Shown: in pieces, positions 27,236 to 36,333 of the stretch
How positions within the stretch are numbered: the stretch's first letter is position 1
How the letters are laid out: every line of letters starts with the position of its first letter
NCBI GenBank assembly: GCA_033762735.1
Contig: JANRLJ010000179.1
Location: forward strand, 50,219-114,218
Origin: JANRLJ01 sp033762735
GTDB taxonomy: Bacteria; Chloroflexota; Anaerolineae; Aggregatilineales; Phototrophicaceae
Length of the DNA stretch: 64,000 nt
Direction: 5' to 3'
Notes under the pieces: generated by a model
Told to the model about the DNA's origin: nothing
What the model saw: the letters and a program-made list of their open reading frames with translations, nothing else
The model's database searches: none
Made by a program: the position numbers and the translations under genes

Positions 27236-29065
27236 ATGGCTCCGCTTTTTGGTGGCTTACAGAACGAAAAATATGACCGTCAGTATTCAGACGGCTACCT
27301 GTTCCGCCGCATCTGGCAGTATCTTCGCCAGCACAAACAGCGGCTTTTCTGGATTGTCGTGGCGTTTGTCGTGGTTTCGCTGGTTTCCGCCCTGCCTGCC
27401 ATCTGGATTGCGGACGCGGTGAATTTGCTGGAGCGCGACAGCGACACCAATCGGCTTGCGCTGATTGTGGGGGCACTCCTGGTGGCCGCCCTTTTTCAAT
27501 ACATCGCCAACTGGACCCGGCGGCAGCTTCTCGCAGTGGTGATCGGGGATGTGGTCAGCCAGATGCGCAAGGATGCCTTCGCGGCGGCCATCAATCGCGA
27601 CCTGGCGTTTTACGACACGAATAAATCGGGCAAGGTGGTCAGCCGAATCACCAGCGACACACAGGAATTTGGCGATGTCGTCCTGATCTCCAGTGACGTA
27701 CTGAGCCAGTTGGCGCAGGTGGTGTTCCTGCTGTTTGTGCTGCTGAGCCGCTCTGTCGGGCTGACGCTGGTGCTGCTGCTCACGCTGCCGATGACGGTGG
27801 GCGCGGCGCTGGGATTTCGTGCGCTGGCGCGTGTGGTGACGCGGCAGGGCTTCCGCGTTCTGGCGGCGGTCAACGATATGATTCAGGAAAGCGTGTCGGG
27901 AATCAGCGTTGCCAAGAACTTCCGCAAGGAAGGCATGGTCTACGATGAATTCCGAGCGGTGAACGACCAGTCCTATCGCATCAACATCCGGCGCGGCTAT
28001 GTGCTGGCGATGGTCTTCCCGGCGCTCAATGCGCTGGCAGGGTTTGCCATTGCCATCATCGTCTATGTCGGGGCACAGTATGTCGCGTGGGGGATGGTCA
28101 GCATTGGCACATGGTTCCTGTTCGTACAAGGGGTAGATCGGTTCTGGTTCCCGTTTATCAACATGGCAGCGGTCTGGAGTCAATTCCAGGCGGCACTCAG
28201 CGCGACCGAACGCATTTTCGCCCTGATTGACGCTGATAACACGATCAAACAGACCGACTCTGCAAAGGTCGATCAACTGCAAGGGCAGATTGAGTTTAAG
28301 GATGTTACCTTCGGCTATCTGGATGACCAGCCAGTAATCAGGAATTTCAACCTGACCATCCAACCGGGCGAAGGTGTCGCCTTCGTCGGGCACACGGGCG
28401 CGGGCAAGAGCACGATTGCCAAGCTCATCACCCGCTTTTACGAATTCCAGCAGGGCAAAATTTTGATTGATGGGCAAGATATTCGCCACTTTGACCTGCA
28501 ATCCTACCGCAGCAGGCTTGGAATTGTGCCGCAGCAGCCGTTTCTGTTCAGTGGCACAGTGATGGACAACATCCGCTATGGCCGCCCCGAAGCTACAGAC
28601 GAGGAAATCGTCGAGGTCGCCAACAGCGTCGGGAACGGTGAATGGCTGGAGACTCTTCCCGACGGTCTTTACAGTGATGTAGGCGAACGCGGTGCACGCT
28701 TGAGCATGGGGCAGCGTCAGCTTGTCGCACTGATGCGGGTGCTGCTGGAACGTCCCGCCATTTTTATTCTCGACGAAGCCACCGCCAGTGTCGATCCATT
28801 TACCGAAACTCAAATTCAGGAAGCGCTTGATCTAATCCTCGCCAATTCCACCTCAATCCTGATTGCGCATCGCCTGAGCACAGTTCGTAATGCTGACCGG
28901 ATTATCGTCTTAAAAGAAGGCGAAATCATCGAGCAGGGCAGCCACGACGCACTGATGAGCAATGGCGGCCACTATGCCGAACTGTACAACACCTACTTCC
29001 GCCATCAATCGCTCAGCTATATCGAAAATGCCCGTGAGATGTTCGCGGAGCAGGCCGGTGATTAA
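27236..29065 (+). CDS. ABC exporter half-transporter B (degenerate signature)
   Basis: Second half of the heterodimeric exporter, 609 residues, with a six-helix membrane domain and a C-terminal nucleotide-binding domain. Walker A is GHTGAGKST (385-393) and Walker B FILDEA has the catalytic E514. The signature reads LSMGQ (489-493), with methionine in place of the first glycine. In the dimer this altered signature faces the Walker motifs of half A, whose glutamate is also replaced; the other site pairs canonical motifs from both chains. So one composite site should hydrolyse ATP and the other mostly bind it. A terminator follows at 29091. Confidence 0.92.
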   Translation: MAPLFGGLQNEKYDRQYSDGYLFRRIWQYLRQHKQRLFWIVVAFVVVSLVSALPAIWIADAVNLLERDSDTNRLALIVGALLVAALFQYIANWTRRQLLAVVIGDVVSQMRKDAFAAAINRDLAFYDTNKSGKVVSRITSDTQEFGDVVLISSDVLSQLAQVVFLLFVLLSRSVGLTLVLLLTLPMTVGAALGFRALARVVTRQGFRVLAAVNDMIQESVSGISVAKNFRKEGMVYDEFRAVNDQSYRINIRRGYVLAMVFPALNALAGFAIAIIVYVGAQYVAWGMVSIGTWFLFVQGVDRFWFPFINMAAVWSQFQAALSATERIFALIDADNTIKQTDSAKVDQLQGQIEFKDVTFGYLDDQPVIRNFNLTIQPGEGVAFVGHTGAGKSTIAKLITRFYEFQQGKILIDGQDIRHFDLQSYRSRLGIVPQQPFLFSGTVMDNIRYGRPEATDEEIVEVANSVGNGEWLETLPDGLYSDVGERGARLSMGQRQLVALMRVLLERPAIFILDEATASVDPFTETQIQEALDLILANSTSILIAHRLSTVRNADRIIVLKEGEIIEQGSHDALMSNGGHYAELYNTYFRHQSLSYIENAREMFAEQAGD

Positions 29066-29090
29066 GCTGCTCGTGTTGTAAAAGCAACGA

Positions 29091-29116
29091 AAAGGGGCAA
29101 CAAATGCCCCTTTTTT
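29091..29116. terminator. Rho-independent terminator, probably bidirectional
   Basis: AAAGGGGCA (29091-29099) pairs with TGCCCCTTT (29105-29113) around ACAAA, followed by a run of six T. On the other strand the stem is followed by four T. It lies between the converging exporter gene and the gene ending at 29135. Confidence 0.85.
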
Positions 29117-29134
29117 GTTTACAGCAGCATTCCT

Positions 29135-29524
29135 TCAGTTCTGGCTGAGTTGTCGCCGCGCGAAGCTCACTGCCTCATCCAAAGTCGCGAAAAGCCCTGC
29201 CTGAATACTTCCATACTGCGCCTGTCGCAGACTGTCCACCGCCAGCCTGATCGACTCGTCCGTGCCCACGAAAATGCTGTGGATCCGCGTATCGCGCAGG
29301 GTGCCAGTGTTGCGCCGCGTGGCTTCCTGTAACGCCGTGAGCAGTTCCGGCCAGGGAATTTGCACGTTCCGCATATCCGCAATCCGGTAAATTTCGCCAT
29401 TGATCTCCGCCGCGATTTCGCTGACTTTCTGGTTCGCCGTAATGACATCCTCTCCTTTAAAGGGCGGTGTATAGGTGACTACAATAATTGCCTCGTTGAA
29501 GAGGCGTTCTGCGTTGACGCTCAT
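29135..29524 (-). CDS. Small uncharacterised protein, STAS/SpoIIAA-like in outline
   Basis: A 129-residue cytoplasmic protein with a clear ribosome site (GGAGGA eight bases before the ATG at 29524). The sequence alternates strands and helices: AIIVVTYTPPF, EIAAEINGEIYRIADMRN, RIHSIFVGTDESIRLAV, and the end GLFATLDEAVSFARRQL. I recall short proteins of this pattern (IYRIADMRN, then VG, then a C-terminal TLDEAxxFAR) in Chloroflexota genomes, sometimes described as STAS-like, but I cannot assign it to a named family. No catalytic residues stand out. It is monocistronic, converging on the exporter operon. Confidence 0.6.
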   Translation of the reverse strand: MSVNAERLFNEAIIVVTYTPPFKGEDVITANQKVSEIAAEINGEIYRIADMRNVQIPWPELLTALQEATRRNTGTLRDTRIHSIFVGTDESIRLAVDSLRQAQYGSIQAGLFATLDEAVSFARRQLSQN

Positions 29525-29635
29525 AAATATTGTCCTCCGTGTAATTCCTCAATATGTTTTTATTCTACTTCCATGTTCTGGTCTTCTATCCTGATAAATG
29601 TCACCTCTTTGTCCACCAATAATCAGGATGAATTT

Positions 29636-29665
29636 TTGGGCAAAACCAGATCAACCGACTACAAT
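29636..29665 (+). promoter_or_regulatory. Promoter for a probably leaderless transcript
   Basis: TTGGGC (29636-29641) and TACAAT (29660-29665) are 18 bases apart. The ATG at 29674 lies only eight bases past the -10, so transcription would start within a few bases of the start codon. No ribosome site is visible there. Confidence 0.5.
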
Positions 29666-29673
29666 CGGTGTTC

Positions 29674-31890
29674 ATGCAGCGACGACAGGGAACATATCCT
29701 CCGGGGCTGATCGCCCTTGTGCTTGTCTATGCAGCCCTTGCATTGATTTATGCGTGGGCTACCCCGATTTTTGAAGCCTCTGATGAATTATGGCATTTCG
29801 GGATGGCGGAGTTCATCCGCGAGAATCAGGATTTGCCTGTTCAAAAGCCCGACGGCGTACCGACGCATTGGGAACAGGAAGGCAGTCAACCTCCTCTGTA
29901 TTACACGCTGGCTGCCGCGCTGATGCTGCCGTTTGATCTGTCTGACGCAGACGACCACCGCCAGCTCAATCCCCATGCCAAAGTCGGCGTACCGGGAGCG
30001 TTGGATAACAAGAACATCGTTCTCCATGACACACCCCATCCGCCATTGCGCGGCACTGTCTTCGCTGTCTATACCGTGCGTATTTTCAGTATTGCTTTAG
30101 GCATGGTCACGGTTTGTGCTGTCTACTTCACAGCACGTCTTGCAGTTCCAGAAGGGGAACGCTGGAAGAATGTTCCTCTGCTGGCGGCGGGACTGGCAGC
30201 ATTCAACCCGATGTTCCTGTTCATTTCAGCGTCGCTCAACAACGACAATCTCGTGACCGCGCTCAACAGCGTTGTGATCTATCTGATGCTGCAAATGCTG
30301 CGAGACGGATTTACCTTCCCGCGCAGCCTGGCGATTTCGCTGCTGGTCGCGCTGGCAACCCTGACAAAACTCAGCGGACTCGTGCTGGTGCCGGTGGTTG
30401 CGCTGGCGGGTGTTCTCGTGGCTGTGCGGCAGCGGAATCTGCGAGGGCTGATCACGCTCGGTGCATCGATGCTCGTTTCATGGTTGGTGCTGGCAGGCTG
30501 GTGGTATGCGCGAAATGTACTGCTTTATCATGAGTTGTTCGGCATATCCATGATGGTCAATGTGGCCGGGCCGCGCCTTGAACCTTTTCGCCTTAGTACG
30601 CTGCTGGCTGAATTTGAAGGCTTCCGCATCGCGTTCTGGGGACTGTTTGGTACGGTCAACGTGCTCACATTTGATGTCTTCTATCGGATCATGGACGCTG
30701 TGACGGTCGCGGCGGTCATCGGCCTTAGTCTGCATTTTGCTGCGCTCCTTCGGAAACGCCCTCTTACACTGCCTGACCAGCAGACTCACCCCCTTGCGCT
30801 GCTGCTGCTGGCGCTGGTGCTGGTGATCGGAATGGTCAGCGTCATCGCCTGGACAGCGCAGACATATGCCTCTCAAGGGCGGTTGCTGTTCCCCTATCTG
30901 GCCGCGCTTTGCCCGCTGTTCGCACTCGGATTAGCTGCGCTTTTTCGCCGACTTCCGCGCCCGTTTGTTCGGCTTCCACAGATTGGCCTCGCCTTGTTGG
31001 CGCTTTTCGCTCTGATGGTTCCGTTCGCCTCCATTGCCCCGGCTTATGCGCTTCCCCGTCCGCTGACAGCTCTCCCTGAATCAGCCAACCCGGTCTATGC
31101 CCGCTATGGTGACGTTGAACTGCTCGGTTACGAGGCCGAATTGCAGCGCTATCGTCCGGGGGATGAAGTCACGATCACCCTTTACTGGCGGCCACAAGCA
31201 CCATCCGACCGCGACTACAGCCTGTATCTTCATCTGCTCGATCAGGCCGGAGGTGTTATGGGAAAAGTGGATACGTACCCAGGCGGCGGAAAGCTTCGCA
31301 CGACCACATGGACAGTGGGAGTTATCTACCGGGATGAATATCGCGTAAGGTTGGAACAAACTCCATCCGATGCTTTTCTGCTGCGGATGCTGGTCGGCTG
31401 GTGGCATGTGCCGTCCGTGACGACGCTTGAAGCTGTGGACGAGGGCGGCGCACCAATTGGCAGCGTCGTCTTTACGGTCGGTGGGTACGTGGGGGATGTC
31501 GCGCTGGTGGACGCAGAAGATTTTACACCGGTCGAACCGGTACAGTTTGGCGAGGTTGTCCAGTTGCGCGGCTATCGGCTTCAAGGGGCGCGACTGTGGC
31601 TGTGGTGGGAATCAACTGGAACGCCCGATAGCGACTATACGGTCTTTGCGCAGGCGTTAAGTGAGTCACGCATCGTCGTGGGGCAGGGGGATGCGCCGCC
31701 CATGCTGCCCACTCGCTACTGGCGTCGCGGCGAGAACTATATTACCTTTCATCAGTTCACCTTTAACGACCCGGTTGAACCCGGCCTCTATCCCCTCATC
31801 ATTGGCTGGTATCGCCCTTCGGATTTTGCCCGCGTCGATACCGACTCGCCCGACGATGCCTATGTGCTGACGACCATGCAACTGCCGTAA
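29674..31890 (+). CDS. GT39/PMT-like membrane protein with C-terminal beta module
   Basis: A 738-residue integral membrane protein starting at the ATG at 29674; a GTG two codons earlier is also in frame. The first helix (GLIALVLVYAALALIYAWA) is followed by TPIFEASDELWHFGMAEFI, the acidic ED-type loop of lipid-linked-sugar mannosyl/arabinosyl transferases, then HWEQEGSQPPLYYTLAAALM and about ten more membrane helices. Two C-terminal beta modules (DEVTITLYWRPQAPSDRDYSLYLHL and DSDYTVFAQAL) resemble the tail of the protein at 22817-25207. Probably an envelope glycosyltransferase; donor and acceptor cannot be told. It is followed ten bases later by the hydrolase gene. Confidence 0.8.
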   Translation: MQRRQGTYPPGLIALVLVYAALALIYAWATPIFEASDELWHFGMAEFIRENQDLPVQKPDGVPTHWEQEGSQPPLYYTLAAALMLPFDLSDADDHRQLNPHAKVGVPGALDNKNIVLHDTPHPPLRGTVFAVYTVRIFSIALGMVTVCAVYFTARLAVPEGERWKNVPLLAAGLAAFNPMFLFISASLNNDNLVTALNSVVIYLMLQMLRDGFTFPRSLAISLLVALATLTKLSGLVLVPVVALAGVLVAVRQRNLRGLITLGASMLVSWLVLAGWWYARNVLLYHELFGISMMVNVAGPRLEPFRLSTLLAEFEGFRIAFWGLFGTVNVLTFDVFYRIMDAVTVAAVIGLSLHFAALLRKRPLTLPDQQTHPLALLLLALVLVIGMVSVIAWTAQTYASQGRLLFPYLAALCPLFALGLAALFRRLPRPFVRLPQIGLALLALFALMVPFASIAPAYALPRPLTALPESANPVYARYGDVELLGYEAELQRYRPGDEVTITLYWRPQAPSDRDYSLYLHLLDQAGGVMGKVDTYPGGGKLRTTTWTVGVIYRDEYRVRLEQTPSDAFLLRMLVGWWHVPSVTTLEAVDEGGAPIGSVVFTVGGYVGDVALVDAEDFTPVEPVQFGEVVQLRGYRLQGARLWLWWESTGTPDSDYTVFAQALSESRIVVGQGDAPPMLPTRYWRRGENYITFHQFTFNDPVEPGLYPLIIGWYRPSDFARVDTDSPDDAYVLTTMQLP

Positions 31891-31899
31891 AGGGAAGTT

Positions 31900-32922
31900 A
31901 TGTCTGCTTTTGCTCTGCAACCCCACCTCGATCAGCTTGATCGGCCATCTGCTCAACGTTTCGCGTTCTATGCCCGCACACAGGACGACTTCACCGCCTG
32001 GAAAAATGTACTGCGGGCGAAACTGCGCCGTTTGCTGCGAATCGAGGGGCGCACCCTGCCATTACCTCCGTTGGTGCAAAAACTGCAAGCCGTCGAGCGC
32101 GAAGGCTACATCGAGGAGAAATTCGCGCTGGACGTAGGGGAAGGCATTTTTGCACCCATTTACATCCTCGTGCCCAAAGCACCGCCGCCCTATAAGCCGA
32201 TCATGGTGTTTCATGGGCATAATCCCAGCGTGCAGTACATCCTGGGGCAGTATCCGACTGCTGAAATCGCAGAGGAACGGCTGGCTGCGAACAATAACTA
32301 TGCCCAGGCCTTAGCGCAGGCTGGATATCTGGTGTGTGCGGTGGAGCAGCGCGGTTTCGGCGAACGACGCACGATCAATATCGCGGATAAGGACTATCCC
32401 TGGGACTGCCGCCATCTCTCGTTTGAATACCTGATGCACGGGCGCACGCTGATGGGCGAACGCGTGTGGGATGGGATGGTGGCGACCAGCTATGTGCTGA
32501 ACCGGACGGATGTGGTGCCGGGAGTGCTGGGCTGCACGGGCAACTCCGGCGGCGGTACGCTGACGCTGTACCTGATGGCACTCGATGATCGGATTACGGC
32601 GGCGGTGCCGGGGTGCTGCTTCTGTTCGTATCAAGCCTCAATTATGAGCCGCTTCCACTGTGAGTGCAATTACATCCCCGACCTGCTCAGCGCTGCCGAA
32701 ATGGGCGATGTGGCAGCCATGTTCGCGCCCAAGCCCTTGCGCTTTATCAACGGTGAACACGACCCCCTTTTCCCTGTTGAAGCAACCCGCCAGGAATATG
32801 AAACGGTTCGCCGTGCCTATGCCATCTTCGCCGCGGAAGACCGCTGTTCGCTGGCCGTCCACCCGGGCGGCCATGCCTATAACCACGCGCTCAGCCATGC
32901 CTGTTTCAAGGACTGGCTGTAG
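31900..32922 (+). CDS. Alpha/beta hydrolase (acetyl-xylan-esterase-like outline)
   Basis: A 340-residue alpha/beta hydrolase. The nucleophile serine is S216 in GNSGGG, with an oxyanion-side HG in FHGHN (104-108). The acid is probably D288 in GEHDPLFP and the histidine H325 in HPGGHAY. The overall layout, with a long N-terminal region before the first strand, is like the AXE/dienelactone-hydrolase group. No signal peptide, so cytoplasmic. The stop codon shares one base with the GTG of the next gene (TAGTG), so it is coupled to the amidohydrolase and may act on the same compound. Substrate unknown. Confidence 0.8.
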   Translation: MSAFALQPHLDQLDRPSAQRFAFYARTQDDFTAWKNVLRAKLRRLLRIEGRTLPLPPLVQKLQAVEREGYIEEKFALDVGEGIFAPIYILVPKAPPPYKPIMVFHGHNPSVQYILGQYPTAEIAEERLAANNNYAQALAQAGYLVCAVEQRGFGERRTINIADKDYPWDCRHLSFEYLMHGRTLMGERVWDGMVATSYVLNRTDVVPGVLGCTGNSGGGTLTLYLMALDDRITAAVPGCCFCSYQASIMSRFHCECNYIPDLLSAAEMGDVAAMFAPKPLRFINGEHDPLFPVEATRQEYETVRRAYAIFAAEDRCSLAVHPGGHAYNHALSHACFKDWL

Positions 32923-34142
32923 TGCGCGTTCGCCCTGTCACAATCAAGAATGCGCTGGTCTGGGAAAGAGGCGACATCCAACGCCGCGATCTTTATTTCG
33001 CCGAGAGGATTTTAGCCGCGCCTGCCCTCGATGCGCTGGAAATCGATTTTGAGGGGTACACCATCTTCCCCGGCCTCATTAACGCGCATGACCATCTCGA
33101 ACTGAATCACTACCCGCGCACAAAGTTCCGCGAGGTCTACAACAATGCCCATGAATGGGGTGAGGATGTCAACGCACGGCTAAATGAGCCGCCGTTCAAG
33201 CAACTGCGTGCCTATCCGCTCGAAGATCGCCTGTTTATCGGCGGGCTGAAAAATCTGCTGTGCGGCGCGACGACAGTTGCCCAGCATGGGCCGCCGCACA
33301 AATATCTGTTCCGGCCAGATTTTCCCGTTCGTGTTCTGGAAAAATACGGCTGGGCGCACTCGCTCCACTTTAACACGGATGAAGAAGTCGTTCGCTCCTA
33401 TCGCGCTACGCCGAAGCATTGGCCCTGGTTTATTCATTTGGCAGAAGGCACGGATGAGATTGCGGCAGGGGAGTATCAACGGCTTAAGGCGCTTGGCTGT
33501 TTAGGGTTAAATACCATTCCCGTGCATGGGGTTGGCCTTACGAAATACGATGTAATAGACTCAGGTGCTATCGCCGGAAAATATTTCACACATCATGGCT
33601 CACAGTTACCTATTGTCATCTGCCCAACAACGAATGTTTATTTACTAAGCAGAAGTGGTCATCCTGGAATGGGATTCCATACCATGCCATTATTGGGCAG
33701 TGATTCCAGATTGACGGCTGAAGGCGATCTTTTGCATGAATTACAGTTTGTTTCCACCCATTACGAGAATGCAAAGTCGACCATTTTGTCTGCTACGACA
33801 ACTCATTTTCGGTGGCAATGGCAGTTAAAAGACGCCGTTATCAAAATGAGGCCAGATCACTGTAGTGATTTCCTGCTTATTTCCACATCAGATGATCCAG
33901 AGACGAAACTCTGTACATCACGGCGAAAAGATATTGCGCTTGTTATTCGAGATGGCATCCCGCAAATTGGCGACCCCGAATTAATGGCAAAGTTTCCTCA
34001 CATTCAGACCGTCGAAGCCGTACTCGACGGGGTGCCGAAAGCGATCAACCTGCAACTTGCCCGACGCATCGCCCGCTGCACAATTCCCGAACCCGGTTTA
34101 GAATTGGGACTCATCCCAAAGCGTCGATTTTTCGTATTGTAA
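32922..34142 (+). CDS. Metal-dependent amidohydrolase (ATZ/TRZ-cytosine deaminase-like)
   Basis: A 406-residue amidohydrolase starting at a GTG that overlaps the preceding stop. Likely metal ligands are H56 and H58 (NAHDHLE), H172 (IHLAE), H202 (PVHGVGL) and D261 (LGSDSRLT), in the order seen in the ATZ/TRZ and cytosine deaminase group, with CPTTNVYLL between. It should therefore deaminate or hydrolyse a ring or amide compound. The stretch from about 33530 to 33960 (residues 203-346) is clearly more AT-rich than both ends of the same gene, although the frame stays open and the metal ligands are kept. Coupled with the alpha/beta hydrolase. Confidence 0.85.
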   Translation: MRVRPVTIKNALVWERGDIQRRDLYFAERILAAPALDALEIDFEGYTIFPGLINAHDHLELNHYPRTKFREVYNNAHEWGEDVNARLNEPPFKQLRAYPLEDRLFIGGLKNLLCGATTVAQHGPPHKYLFRPDFPVRVLEKYGWAHSLHFNTDEEVVRSYRATPKHWPWFIHLAEGTDEIAAGEYQRLKALGCLGLNTIPVHGVGLTKYDVIDSGAIAGKYFTHHGSQLPIVICPTTNVYLLSRSGHPGMGFHTMPLLGSDSRLTAEGDLLHELQFVSTHYENAKSTILSATTTHFRWQWQLKDAVIKMRPDHCSDFLLISTSDDPETKLCTSRRKDIALVIRDGIPQIGDPELMAKFPHIQTVEAVLDGVPKAINLQLARRIARCTIPEPGLELGLIPKRRFFVL

Positions 34143-34226
34143 GTGCATGTTGTTGTCAGGTTTACCGTTTTCAGTTCCTCGGAACCTTCCCCACTGTAAC
34201 GCGGCGCTGACGACCTGAAAGCGAAA

Positions 34227-35735
34227 ATGATGAAGACACAGATTTTGTTCGGCCAATCCTATTATCTCCGTTTCGACCCCAAGCTCTGGCACGCCATGCA
34301 GCCCTATCCGCCGCTGGGGACGCTGTATGCTGCTGCCTATCTGCGCCAGCGGGGGTATGAGGTTGCGCTGTATGACGCGATGCTGGCCGAGTCGCTGGAT
34401 GAATGGGTCGCGGCGCTCGATCAGCACAGGCCGCGCTATGCGGTGTTGTTTGAGGATAATTTCAATTACCTGAGCAAGATGTCGCTGCTGCGGATGCGGG
34501 AAGCCGCGTTCGAGATGATAAAGGACGCGAAGGCCAAAGGCTGCATCGTGATCGTCGCCGGGGCGGATATGACCGACCACGCTGACAAGTATCTGCAAGC
34601 CGGGGCGGATTACGTGCTGATTGGTGAGGGTGACGAATCGCTGGCCGCGCTGGTCGATCACCTGGAAGGCAAGGACTCGCTGATGCTGAGCGAGGTGCAG
34701 GGCATCGCCTTTCTGGAAAATGGCCGCATGGTCAAAACACTGCCGCGCCCGGTCATCCGTGACCTGGATTCGCTGCCGTTCCCGGCGTGGGATTTAGTCA
34801 ATCATGAAGTGTATCGGGCGGTGTGGACGGCGCGGCACGGCTACTACAGCGTCAATATGGTCACGACGCGGGGCTGTCCGTTCCATTGCAACTGGTGCGC
34901 CAAGCCGATCTGGGGGCAGCGCTACAACGTCCGCAGCGCCAAAAGCGTCGTCGATGAAATGGCGTGGCTCAAATCCAATTTCGCCCCTGACCACATCTGG
35001 TTTATGGACGACATCATGGGCATTCAGGATCGCTGGATAGAAGAATTTGCCGATTTACTGGATGCACGGCAATTAAACATTCCCTTTAAGAGCCTGAACC
35101 GCGTCGATCTGCTGCTGCGCGGCAAGACGATTCCGGCGCTGGCGCGGGCAGGGGCGAAGATTGTGTGGGTGGGGGCGGAAAGTGGCAGCCAGAAGATTTT
35201 GGATGCGATGGAAAAAGGCACAACGGTGGAGCAGATTTACGAGGCCACCCGCCAGCTTCACGCGCATGGGGTCAAGGTCGCGTTTTTTCTGCAATTCGGC
35301 TATCCCGGCGAAACACGCGAGGACATCGAAAAGACGCTCCAGATGGTGCGCGATCTGATGCCCGACGACATCGGCATCAGCGTGAGCTATCCGCTGCCGG
35401 GAACGTCGTTCTATGAGCGTGTGCGGACGGAACTGGGGGAACGCGCTAACTGGGTCGATAGTCAGGACTTGGCGATGCTCTATCAGGGGCCGTTCACCAC
35501 TGATTTCTATCGCCAGCTTCATACGGTTGTACATAAGGACTATCGCAGCCGCAAGACGATGAATGCACTGCGCGAACTGGTCAAGGAACCGCGCAACCTG
35601 CGTCCCACGCATATCCGGCAGACCGCCGCGATGATCTATCACCGTCTGACTCTGCCACTAGCCGAATCACGCCTGGATAAACTGGCACAGGTGGTGCAGT
35701 CGTCTGCAAGAGCGCCGAATGTCGTTTTGCGGTAA
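34227..35735 (+). CDS. B12-binding-domain radical SAM protein (copy 1)
   Basis: A 502-residue radical SAM enzyme of the class with an N-terminal cobalamin-binding-like Rossmann domain (about 1-165, containing PYPPLGTLYAAAYL and IGEGDESL). The radical SAM domain has the cluster motif C217-x3-C221-x2-C224 in TRGCPFHCNWC, then WFMDDIMG and VGAESGSQKILDAME. The DxHxxG histidine motif for lower-ligand replacement is not seen, as is common in BchE-like members. It is paralogous to the protein at 38455-39888. Such enzymes methylate or cyclise unactivated carbon atoms, or remodel lipids; the substrate here is unknown. Confidence 0.9.
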   Translation: MMKTQILFGQSYYLRFDPKLWHAMQPYPPLGTLYAAAYLRQRGYEVALYDAMLAESLDEWVAALDQHRPRYAVLFEDNFNYLSKMSLLRMREAAFEMIKDAKAKGCIVIVAGADMTDHADKYLQAGADYVLIGEGDESLAALVDHLEGKDSLMLSEVQGIAFLENGRMVKTLPRPVIRDLDSLPFPAWDLVNHEVYRAVWTARHGYYSVNMVTTRGCPFHCNWCAKPIWGQRYNVRSAKSVVDEMAWLKSNFAPDHIWFMDDIMGIQDRWIEEFADLLDARQLNIPFKSLNRVDLLLRGKTIPALARAGAKIVWVGAESGSQKILDAMEKGTTVEQIYEATRQLHAHGVKVAFFLQFGYPGETREDIEKTLQMVRDLMPDDIGISVSYPLPGTSFYERVRTELGERANWVDSQDLAMLYQGPFTTDFYRQLHTVVHKDYRSRKTMNALRELVKEPRNLRPTHIRQTAAMIYHRLTLPLAESRLDKLAQVVQSSARAPNVVLR

Positions 35736-35761
35736 ATGAAGCTGTTGGGGAAGCGCAGTTA

Positions 35762-36331
35762 ATGGAACTTCAAAAAAAGCGGATGACGGTGAAGGAATTT
35801 GAATCAATCGTTGACGAATCTGAGAACCAGAACCGTCGTTTGGAACTCATTCACGGCGAAATTGTGGAGAAAATGCCAACCGAAGAGCATGGTGTCATCA
35901 CGTTAAGAGTCGGCTCACGCATTCTCGATTTCGTGGACGCGAATAATCTGGGACGTGTCGGCGTTGAAATTCGTCACCGTATACCCAAAGATCACGAGAA
36001 TTCCCGCCTGCCGGATGTTTCCTTCACACGAAAAGAACGCCTGCTCCCTCTGGTGAAAAAAGGCAGTGTTCAACAAATGCCGGATTTAGCGGTTGAAGTA
36101 AAGTCACCGGATGACAGCGAGGCTGATCTTTTGAAGAAGGCGGACTACTACCTTCGTAATGGTACGCAGCTCGTTTGGTTGATGCTTCCCGATAGCAAAA
36201 GCGTCCAGGCCTGTACGATGGACGCTGAGGGCAACCTCCAAATCGAGACATTTGGCAGTGACGCTATTTTAGAGGGCGGCGACGTACTGCCGGGGTTCAT
36301 CCTGCCTGTCAAAGACATTTTTCGGGAGTAA
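35762..36331 (+). CDS. Uma2 family (DUF820) PD-(D/E)XK-type protein, copy 1
   Basis: A 189-residue Uma2-family protein. The N-terminus carries KRMTVKEFESIV and RLELIHGEIVEKMP, the family start. The nuclease-fold core is RLPDVSFTRKER followed by MPDLAVEVKSPDDSEADLLKK, which supplies the PD and ExK residues. The C-terminus LEGGDVLPGFILPVKDIF is the usual family ending. Uma2 genes are abundant in cyanobacteria and Chloroflexota and their biological role is unclear. The HicA gene starts two bases past its stop. Confidence 0.9.
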   Translation: MELQKKRMTVKEFESIVDESENQNRRLELIHGEIVEKMPTEEHGVITLRVGSRILDFVDANNLGRVGVEIRHRIPKDHENSRLPDVSFTRKERLLPLVKKGSVQQMPDLAVEVKSPDDSEADLLKKADYYLRNGTQLVWLMLPDSKSVQACTMDAEGNLQIETFGSDAILEGGDVLPGFILPVKDIFRE

Positions 36332-36333
36332 CG

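Noticed and set aside
27287..28813. Minus-strand open frame of 508 codons inside the second ABC exporter gene
   Set aside because: Rich in H, Q and R, without a domain, fully antisense to a conserved transporter; a codon-bias shadow.
34143..34226. Spacer before the first B12-type radical SAM gene checked for a cobalamin riboswitch
   Set aside because: Only 84 bases long and no conserved B12-box or pseudoknot elements are seen.
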